Shown here: piece by piece, positions 53,814-64,000 of the stretch
How the letters are laid out: each line of letters opens with the position of its first letter
Position numbering within the stretch: position 1 is the stretch's first letter
DNA from: Closterium sp. NIES-65
Taxonomy: Eukaryota > Streptophyta > Zygnematophyceae > Desmidiales > Closteriaceae
Length of the DNA: 64,000 nucleotides
NCBI GenBank assembly: GCA_948144175.1
Contig: CANXME010000886.1
Location: forward strand, 1,116,001 to 1,180,000
Reading direction: 5' to 3'
The notes under the pieces: generated by a model
What the model saw: only the letters and a program-made list of their open reading frames with translations
Told to the model about the DNA's origin: nothing
The model's database searches: none
Made by a program: the position numbers and the translations under genes

Positions 53814-55325
53814 AAGAGCGGAGACAACGACAAGGACCCGAGCAACGATCGGTACCCGGGTCTATTCTACTTCGTGTCGACGCAAGTACCGACTGGTCCA
53901 GAGAAGGATGAAGGCTTTGAGGAGCCAGCAGCTGTGGGGAAGGTGACTCTACACCCTCTGGACTATTGGGTGATCGATAGTGGCGCTACCTATAGCATGA
54001 CACCTCGCCCGGACTTGCTCACCAAACTCGAACCGTCACCGGTGAAGCATGTCACATCAGCTTTGGGGCAGCGAGCGGAGGTGAAAGGCATGGGCAAGGC
54101 CATGTTTAAGGGTGCTGATGGGAAGATGGTGGGCCTCAAGAATGTGCTTTGTGTGCCCAGCCTTGCTGCCAACCTGATTTCCGTGCGGCGGTTGGCAAAG
54201 GCCGGCATGGACACGAACTCAAAGGGAGCCAAGACCTACACCGCAAGGCTTGGCGATCGGATTCTTTGGGACCTTCATGAGGACAGAGATGTCTACAACG
54301 AGATGTGGCAGATCCCTGTGGTCCCAATGCCTAAGGAGAGGCAAGTGGCAGCAAGTGTCAGCACCAAAGGTGGAGCGGTTGGTAGCGGCGATTGCGCGGA
54401 CGGTCGTGCTAAGGAGAAGGAGTCCAAGAAGTGCAATCTTGGAGGGACCAGCAAGCTTGGTGATCCTATGGAGAGAGGTGTAGCAGCCAAGGAGCAGCAA
54501 AAGGGTGAGGAGAACCCCAAGGCAGCAGCGGAGGAGGACTACGGAGAGAGTATGTGGGGCGCTATTGCGAGCGCGGCATTCTCCAATCCAACTTCGGCTA
54601 CGGGGGAGTGTGATTGGCTCACCTTGCATCGGCGCATGGGGCATATGGCCCTGCCCATCTTGCAGCAGCTAGTAAAGAATGAGATGGTTGCTGGCATACG
54701 TGTGAAGGGGGAGCCCGATGAGGTACTTGGCTGCCCGACGTGCATGCAAGCCAAGTTCACCCGTTTCCCATTCTCTAGTTCGGAGGCAACGGCTAAGGCA
54801 CCACTTGATGAGGTGGTGATGGACGTGGTGGGCCCCCTGAAGCTTGGAGCTGCTGGAGCTGAGTACTTCCTCACTATTGTGGACGTCTACACCCATATAA
54901 CTTGGGTGTACGTGCTGGCCAAGAAGAGCGACGTGGCTGAAACGTTGAAGGCGGATTGGTTCCCGATGGTGGAGCGGCAACAAGACCGTCTAGTCAAGTC
55001 AATCCGCACCGATCGAGGGGGAGAGTTTCTTAGCAAGGAGTTTGGGTTGTGGCTGAAGAAGAATGGTATTCGGCACTCCCTCACCATGCCATACTCCCCT
55101 GCAATGAACGGCATCGCCGAGCGAGCGAACCGCACAATCACGGAGGCGGCACGCGGGTTGCTCATTGAAGCCGGGCTACCCGACTATTTCTGGCCTGATG
55201 CGGTGCGGAGCGCGTGTGTGGCCAAGAACCGAGCCTTGACTCATGTGGGAGCAGACAAATGGGTGCCCTATGTGGAGTGGCTAGGAAGGAAGCCAAATGT
55301 GGATATGCTTCGGGTGTTCGGGTGA
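53814..55325 (+). pseudogene. Copia protease and integrase
   Basis: The protease active site WVIDSGATYSMT is at about 53967-54002. After a linker rich in Lys/Glu comes the GAG-pre-integrase/HHCC finger (LHRRMGHMALP, CPTCMQAKF). The integrase core follows with VVMDVVGPL, IRTDRGGEF and GIAERANRTI, the D,D,E residues being present. It ends at an in-frame TGA (55323-55325), after RVFG, where copia elements normally continue. Confidence 0.9.
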
Positions 55326-56819
55326 ATGTGCATGGCGCTCGTGCCTAAGCATCTTCGGCACAACAAGCTTGGTGCCAAGGCGGTGTGGGCCGTGCACTTG
55401 GGCATGGCTCAAAACAGCAAGGGATGGCTTCTTTGGGACCCATTCACCAAGAAGTTCTTGGTGAGCAGGGACTGCAAGTTCATGGAAAACTTCATGTACA
55501 AAGACTGGAAGGCGGAGAATGAGGCGAAGATAGGCGTGCGGTTTGGGGAGGTGAAGAGTTCCGGTTTGGAGCATGTGGAGCTGCCTTTGGAGCTGAGCAG
55601 CGCCAGCACAACCACAAGGCAATCCTCCCTTGTGAATGGGGGAGAGGAGGCCAATGATGCAGAGGAAGAAGAGGAGGAGGTGCAGTAAGTGAGCGAGCGT
55701 GCACCGTCACTCCCTTCCCGTACTACGAGTGCTCCACGGATTCGAGCCACACCGCAGCAACGCCAAGGCCTTCAAGTCCCTGCAGCCGAGGAGGAAGGAA
55801 GGGGCAAGAGGAGAGTTCAACCCCCTAATAGGCTGACCTATGATGCGCTGGGAAAGCAGGGCAAGACAGCCCTGGCCGGAGCGGCAATGATGGTCGGAGA
55901 CGACGAGGAGAGTGACTACGAGGAGTGTGCCTTCGCGTTCTTCTCTCCGGTGGAGATGCCGGGAGAACCAGCAACTCTCAAGGAGGCTTTGGAGAGTAGT
56001 GATGCTGAGGAGTGGAAGAAGGCCATGGAGAGTGAGCTGAAGAGCATCAAGGAGAATGACACGTTTGAATTGGTGGAGCTACCGGAGGGGCGTACGGCAA
56101 TAACGTCCAAGTGGCTCTTCAAAATCAAGTCGGATGCCAACGGCAAGATCGAGCGCTACAAGTCTAGGCTTGTAGCCAAGGGGTACCAGCAGAAGGAGAA
56201 GGTGGACTTCAAGGAGCTGTTTGCCCCTGTGGTGAAGCCGACGACGCTGCGAACCCTATTCGCGGGAGCCGCCATCAAAGGATGGGTAGTAAAACAAATG
56301 GACATCGTAACGGCATTCCTTAACGGCATCCTTGAGGAGGAGATTTTTATGGCGCAGCCAGAGGGGTTTGATGATGGTAGTGGCAGAGTGTGGAAGCTGA
56401 AGAAGGCCCTCTATGGGCTGAAGCAGGCCCCTAGGCAATGGAACATGAAGCTGCGCGAAGTGTTGGAGGAGATCGGCTTCACTCCCTCAACGGCCGATCA
56501 CTCCTTGTTCATGCTTGGCGAGGGGGAGCAGAGGAGCTTCATGGTGGTTTATGTGGATGACATTCTTATATTCTCACCCTCCTCTGACCTTGTGAAGGAG
56601 GTGATGCTGAAGCTGCATGACAAGTTCAAGTGCAAGTCCCTTGGTGACGTGAACTTCTACCTTGGGCTCCACATCGAACGAGACGTGGAGAAGCGGAGCA
56701 TGCGAGTGCACCAACGGAAGTACCTGGAGGCGTTGGCTGCCAACTTCGGCCAGAGTGAAGGTCATGTGGCTACTCCCTTTCCCTCTGGGTTCAAGTGTGT
56801 GAAGGGACCAGAGGAGTAG
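55326..56819 (+). pseudogene. Copia integrase tail and reverse transcriptase
   Basis: The same frame resumes after the TGA, is broken by TAA at 55686-55688, and continues to TAG at 56817-56819. Reverse transcriptase motifs: KWLFKIKSDANGKIERYKSR, KQMDIVTAFLNG, LYGLKQAPRQWN and the catalytic YVDDILIF (56550-56573). Confidence 0.9.
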
Positions 56820-57548
56820 AGCGTTTGTGAAGAGAAGAGGCGCCGTTTTCACTCGTTGGTGGGCAGCCTCATGTATGCGGCGGTAAACACCCGACCGGAC
56901 GTCGCGTTTGCTACCGGGCAGCTGGCTAGGGTTGTGCAATGCCCTAATGAGGAGCAGGTAGCAGCTGGAATGAGGGTGGCCAAGTATCTTGGCCAAACAC
57001 CGACCGTTGGGCTGCAATACTCGGCGGCGGCACAAAGGCGCCAAAAGGGCGCGGATGGTGTTGAACCCGGGCGTTTGTTCCTCACCGCCTACTCGGATGC
57101 GTCATATGCATCGGAACCAGAGGACATGACAAGTGTGGGAGGCTTCATATGCTGTGTTGGTGGAGGTCCAACTGCTTGGGAGAGCAAGAAGCAGGTTGAC
57201 CAAGCTTTGAGCTCGGTGGAGTCCGAGTACATGGCACTCTTCCGTGCCGTACGGGAGATTGTGTGGCAGCGGCGTTTGTTGGCTGAATTGGGGGAGGAGC
57301 AGCAAGGACCTACCCCACTCTACTGTGACAGCCAGGGTGCCATTGCTCTTGCTAAGAACCCTGTGTTGCATGGACTCACAAAGCACATGAGGGTGAAGTG
57401 GCATTGGACGAGGAGCATGGTGACCGCGGGTGAAGTTGAGTTGCGGTACGTGAAGACCACGGGGCAGCCGGCTGACATGATGACTAAGAGGCTGGTGGAG
57501 CAGCAGCATTGGAACTGTTGCAAGCTGGCTGGGATGGCTCTGAACTGA
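56820..57548 (+). pseudogene. Copia RNase H
   Basis: The same frame after the TAG: MYAAVNTRPDVAFATGQLAR, then YSDASYAS, SSVESEYMALFRAVRE, YCDSQGAIALAKNP and KHMRVKWHWTRS to a natural stop at 57546-57548. All RNase H acidic residues are visible. Confidence 0.9.
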
Positions 57549-57590
57549 GAGAGCAACATATCCTAAGGCCAACAATCCGAGGGGGAGTTT

Positions 57591-58396
57591 GTTGGTGCAA
57601 CCCTACGGTTTGCACTCGGCTTGTTGTCCGTGTGCGTGCATGTGTGTGTGTATGGAATGGTATGAGGGCATGGGATAATATATATTTCATGCTTATAATT
57701 GTGTGTGAATGTTGAGTCATGATGTCGAGTGTGTGTGTCGAGTCAATAGCGAGTTATCGCTAGACGCGTGTTACGCGGTCGTTTGTGTCTCGCGCGCGGT
57801 TTCTATTTTGTCCTGTGTCGAACGTTCGGCGTGTCGCAGGTGTGTGCAGCAGACCCATCAAGAACTCAAGGATGAGTTTGTGATGAAGAGTCCGAGCCTT
57901 GGTGTCAAACCTCAAGTGATTTCGAAGCTCGCCAAAAGGGTACACCTCAAGATATTGAAGATAGTTACATTACTTTGTGTAGTGTAACATTTCACTTGGT
58001 GTAGGCCCTAGTGAAGGGTAGTTTCGAGACCCTTCGTGGTTGGGGACAGTGTGGCACTGTTCCACATCACTGTACCTCGGCTCTTGGGGTTTGTAGGAGC
58101 TGGGAGTCATTCCCAACTCGTAACTCTTCCTAACTCTTCCTATCTTGTGTTCTAAGACTATGCTGCCGCCATAGTGCTGTTCGTTCAAACCGACGCTATG
58201 TCGTCAATACTTGGTCAAATCGTGCGATCTAAATTGCCTAGTGTAGGCGAGAATAAGACGCTCCAGGTCCAAGTTGAATCAAGTCATTTAATGTTGTGAC
58301 CAGAACGCTATGAACGTTTGAAGCCGCTGTGCAGAAATCCGACAGTGCACTCTATCTTTCGTTTTAGGCACATTGGAGCCTACCGTGACTATAACA
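57591..58396 (+). repeat. Copia 3-prime LTR
   Basis: 806 bases. It lacks the 22-base internal duplication of the left LTR and ends in ATAACA followed by island sequence AATATGAAGC. Confidence 0.92.
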
Positions 58397-59945
<1,549 letters not shown>

Positions 59946-62900
59946 AACATGAGAGTGGGTGAGAGGGAATAAGAGCGTATGAGTGTGGGTGGGAGGAAAT
60001 GAGAGCTTATGAGAGTGGGTGAGAGGGAATGAAAGCGTAAAAGAGTGGATGAGAGGGAATGAGAGGGTATGAGAGTGGGTGAGAGGGAATGAGAGTGTAT
60101 GAGTGTGGTTGAGAGGGAATGAGAGCGCATGAGAGTGGGTGAGAGGGATTGAGAGCGTATGAGAGTGGGTGAGAGGGAATGAGAGCGTATGAGAGTGGGT
60201 GAGAGGGAATGAGAGCGTAGGAGAGTGGGTGAGAGGGAATGAGAGCGTATGAGAGTGGGTGAGAGGGAATGAGAGCGTATGAGAGTGGGTTAGAGGGAAA
60301 GAGTGTATGAGAGTGGGTGAGAGGGAATGAGAGCGTAAGAGAGCGGGTGAGGGGAATGAGAGGGTATGAGAGTGGGTGAGAGGGAATGAGAGCGTATGAG
60401 TGTGGGTGGGAGGGAATGAGAGCGTATGAGAGTGGGTGAGAGGGAATGAGAGCGTAAGAGAGTGGATGAGAGGGAATGAGAGCGTATGAGAGTGGGTGAG
60501 AGGGAATGAGAGCGTATGAGAGTGGGTTAGAGGGAATGAGAGCGTATGAGAGTGGGTGAGAGGGAATGAAAGCGTATGAGAGTGGGTTAGAGGCAATGAG
60601 ACCGTTTGAGAGTGGGTGAGAGGGAATGAGAGCGTATGAGTGTGGGTGAGAGGGAATGAGAGCGTATGAGAGTGGGTGAGAGGGAATGAGAGCGTATGAG
60701 AGTGGGTGAGAGGGAATGAGAGCATATGACAGTGGGCGAGAGGGAATGAGAGCGTATGAGAGTGGGTGAGAGGGAATAAGAGCGTATGAGAGTGGGTTAG
60801 AGGGAATGAGAGTGTATGAGAGTGGGTGAGAGGGAATGAGAGCGTAAGAGAGTGGGTGAGAGGGAATGAGAGGATATGAGAGTGGGTGAGAGGGAATGAG
60901 GGCGTATGACTGTGGGTGGGAGGGAATGAGAGCGTATGAGAGTGGGTGAGAGGGAATGAGAGCGTAAGAGAGTGGGTGAGAGGGAATGAGAGCGTATGAG
61001 AGTGGGTGAGAGGGAATGAGAGCGTATGAGAGTGGGTGAGAGGGAATGAGAGCGTATGAGAGTGGGGTGAGAGGGAATGAGAGCGTATGAGAGTGGGTGA
61101 GAGGGAATGAGAGCGTATGAGAGTGGGTGAGAGGGAATGAGAGTGTATGAGAGTGGGTGAGAGGGAATGAGAGCGTAAGAGAGTGGGTGAGAGGGAATGA
61201 GAGGGTATGAGAGTGGGTGAGAGGGAATGAGAGGGTATGAGAGTGGGTGAGAGGGAATGAGAGTGTAAGAGAGTGGGTGAGTGGGAATGAGAGGGTATGA
61301 GAGTGGGTGAGAGGGAATGAGAGCGTATGAGTGTGGGTGGGAGGGAATGAGAGCGTATGAGTGGGTGAGAGGGAATGAGAGCGTAAGAGAGTGGATGAGA
61401 GGGAATGAGAGGGTATGAGGGTGGGTGAGAGGGAATGAGAGTGTATGAGTGTGGGTGAGAGGGAATGAGAGCGTATGAGAGTGTGTAAGAGGGATTGAGA
61501 GCGTATGAGAGTGGGTGAGAGGGAATGAGAGCGTATAGAGAGTGGGAGAGAGGGAATGAGGGCGTAGGAGAGTGGGTGAGATGGAATGAGAGCGTATGAG
61601 AGTGGGTGAGAGGGAATGAGAGCGTATGAGAGTGGGTGAGAGGGAATGAGAGCGTATGAGAGAGGGTGAGAGGGAATGAGAGCGTATGAGAGTGGGTGAG
61701 AGGGAATGAGAGCGTATGGAGAGTGGGTGAGAGGGAATAAGAGCGTATGAGAGTGGGTGAGAGGGAATGAGAGCGTATGAGAGTGGGTGAGAGGGAATGA
61801 GAGCGTATGAGAGTGGGTGAGAGGGAATGAGAGCGTATGGGAGTAGGTGAGAGGGAATGAGAAGGAATGAGGGCGTATGAGAGTGGGTGAGAGGGAAATG
61901 AGAGCGTATGAGAGTGGATGAGAGGGAATGAGAGCGTATGAGAGTGGGTGAGAGGGAATGAGAGCGTAAGAGAGTGGATGAGAGGGAATGAGAGGGTATG
62001 AGAGTGGGTGAGAGGGAATGAGAGTGTAGGAGTGTGGGTGAGAGGGAATGAGAGCGTATGAGAGTGTGTGAGAGGGATTGAGAGCGTATGAGAGTGGGTG
62101 AGAGGGAATGAGAGCGATATGAGAGTGGGTGAGAGGGAATGAGAGCGTAGGAGATGGGGGTGAGGATGGAATGAAGAAGCGTATGAGAGTGGGTGAGAGG
62201 GAATGAGAGCGTATGAGAGTGGGTGAGAGGGAATGAGAGCGTATGGGAGTAGGTGAGAGGGAATGAGAGCGTATGAGAGTGGGTGAGAGGGATGAGAGCG
62301 TATGAGAGTGGATGAGAGGGAATGAGAGCGTATGAGAGTGGGTGAGAGGGGAATGAAAGCGTATGAGAGTTGGGTGAGAGGGAATGAGAGCGTATGAGAG
62401 TGGGTGAGAGGGAATGAGAGCGTAAGAGAGTGGATGAGAAGGGAATGAGAGGGTATGAAGAGTGGGTGAGAGGGAATGAGAGTGTGTATGAGTGTTGGGT
62501 TGAGAGGGAATGAGAGCGTATGAGCGTGTGTGAGAGGGATTGAGAGCGTATGAGAGTGGGGAGAGGGAATGAGAGCGTATGAGAGTGGGTGAGAGAATGA
62601 GAGCGTAAGAGAGTGGATGAGAGGGAATGAGAGCGTATGAGAGTGGGTGAGAGGAATGAGAGCGTATGAGTGTGGGTGAGAGGGAATGAGAGCGTATGAG
62701 AGTGGGTGAGAGGGAATGAGAGGTATGAGAGTGGGTTGAGAGGGAATAAGAGCGTATGAGAGTGGGTGAGAGGGAATGAAAGCGTATGAGAGTGGGTTAG
62801 AGGCAATGAGAGCGTTTGATAGTGGTGAGAGGGAATGAGAGCGTATGAGAGTGGGTGAGAGGGAATGAGAGCGTATGAGAGTGGGGAGAGGGAGGATGAG

Positions 62901-64000
62901 AGCGTATGAGAGTGGGTGAGAGGAATGAAGCGTATGAGAGTGGGTGAGAGGAATGAGAGCGTATGAAAGTGGGTGAGAGGGAATATGAGCGTATGAGAGT
63001 GGGGAGAGGGAATGAGAGCGTATGAGAGGGTATGAGAGTGGGTGAGAGGGAATGAGAGGGGTATGAGAGTGGGTGAGAGGAAGTGAGAGCGTATGAGAGT
63101 GGGTGAGAGGAATGAGAGCGTATGAGAGTGGGTGAGAGGGAATGAGAGCGTATGGAGTGGGTGAGAGGGAATGAGAGCGTATGAGAGTGGGTGAGAGGGA
63201 ATGAGAGCGTATGAGATCGGATGAGAGGGAATGAGAGCGTATGAGAGTGGGTGAGAGGGAATGAAAGCGTATGAGAGTGGTGAGAGGGAATGAGAGCGTA
63301 TGAGAGTGGGTGAGAGGGAATGAGAGCGTAAGAGAGTGGATGAGAGGGAATGAGAGCGTATGAGAGTGGTGAGAGGGAATGAGAGCGTATGAGTGTGGGT
63401 GAGAGGGAATGAGTGGGCATGAGAGCGTACGAGAGTGGGTGAGAGGGAATGAGAGCGTATGAGAGTGGGTGAGAGGGAATGAGAGCGTATAGAGTGGGGG
63501 AGAGGGAATGAAAGCGTATGAGAGTGGGTTAGAGGCAATGAGAGCGTTGAGAGTGGTGGTTGAGAGGAATGAGAGCGTATGAGTGTGGGTGAGAGGAATG
63601 AGAGCGTATGAGAGGGGTGAGAGGAATGAGAGCGTATGAGAGTGGGTGAGAGGGAATGAGAGCATATGACAGTGGGCGAGAGGGAATGAGAGCGTATGAG
63701 AGTGGGTGAGAGGGAATAAGAGCGTATGAGAGTGGGTGAGAGGGAATGATGAGCGTATGAGAGTGGATGAGAGGGAATGAGAGCGTATGAGAGCGTATGA
63801 GAGTGGGTGAGAGGGAATGAGAGTGTAAGAGAGTGGGTGATGTGGAATGAGAGGGTATGAGAGTGGGTGAGAGGGAATGAAGCGTTTGAGTGTGGGTGGG
63901 AGGGAATGAGAGCGTATGAGAGTGGGTGAGAGGGAATGAGAGCGTAAGAGAGTGTATGAGAGGGAATGAGAGGGTATGAGAGTGTATGAGTGTGGGTGAG
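59946..64000 (-). repeat. Decamer satellite, minus orientation, block 4
   Basis: Over 4 kb, running off the window, of a 30-base higher-order unit (GAGAGTGGGTGAGAGGGAAT then GAGAGCGTAT) made of three related decamers. Units vary at a few fixed positions. Single-base indels become frequent after about 61500, which shortens open frames there. Confidence 0.95.

Larger units (their letters stand above)
51935..58396 (+). mobile_element. Ty1/copia LTR retrotransposon
   Basis: LTRs at 51935-52764 and 57591-58396 start TGYTGGTGCAACC and end TATAACA (ATAAAA in the left copy). The left LTR carries an extra copy of about 22 bases near 52145. The primer site TGGTATCAGAGC at 52766 matches the initiator-Met tRNA. 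The polypurine tract is GAGGGGGAGTT at 57580-57590. Order: gag, protease, integrase, reverse transcriptase, RNase H, the copia arrangement. Flanks do not match (AGGGG on the left, AATAT on the right), so there is no target duplication. Pol is one frame interrupted by TGA, TAA and TAG. Confidence 0.95.

Overview
The window looks like nuclear DNA of a streptophyte, most likely a charophyte green alga or a bryophyte; a zygnematophyte such as Closterium is my best guess and is not proven. The clues are a plant-style uridine kinase/UPRT fusion gene with many GT-AG introns, F-box/LRR genes, an ABCG transporter fragment, a chromodomain Ty3/gypsy element, a Ty1/copia element with an initiator-Met tRNA primer site, and a MULE transposase with a SWIM finger. 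There are no operons or prokaryotic signals.

Layout: 0.1-1.5 kb holds a Ty1/copia gag relic. 2.6-5.7 kb is minisatellites and an LRR gene scrap. 5.7-15.4 kb is a tandem segmental duplication carrying two F-box/LRR genes on the minus strand: a complete one at 12.8-15.1 kb, and one at 6.5-8.4 kb whose F-box end has decayed. 16.6-30.2 kb is one uridine kinase-like gene on the plus strand. Thirteen exons splice in frame into a 530-residue protein, although the introns are full of truncated exon copies, a satellite array, a MITE-like element and an inverted LRR fragment. 30.8-36.3 kb is a young but broken chromovirus on the minus strand. 37.2-38.5 kb is a secreted glycine-rich protein gene, and 39.0-39.7 kb the end of an ABCG gene. 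40.5-64 kb is mostly a decamer satellite (10-bp period, 30-bp higher order) in opposite orientations on the two sides. Between the satellite arms lie a degenerate MULE, a second MULE fragment and a copia element with three in-frame stops.

The main discovery candidate is in the uridine kinase gene. Nearly every exon has truncated copies of its 5-prime edge with a splice acceptor lying upstream, and/or truncated copies of its 3-prime edge with a splice donor lying downstream. I call these exon-edge shadows. Similar shadows appear in the MULE SWIM exon and the ABCG gene, so this may be a genome-wide process of tandem duplication across splice junctions. The second candidate is a dispersed family of short palindromes, TTTTGAG-(4-bp self-complementary core)-CTCAAAA. 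Cores TCGA, GCGC, ACGT and AATT are seen, and the flanks outside the motif also pair. The family has seeded minisatellites, a higher-order array, an apparent insertion into an exon copy, and the stop codon of the uridine kinase gene.

No tRNA, rRNA, CRISPR array or organelle gene was recognised. Long open frames inside the simple repeats are not treated as genes.
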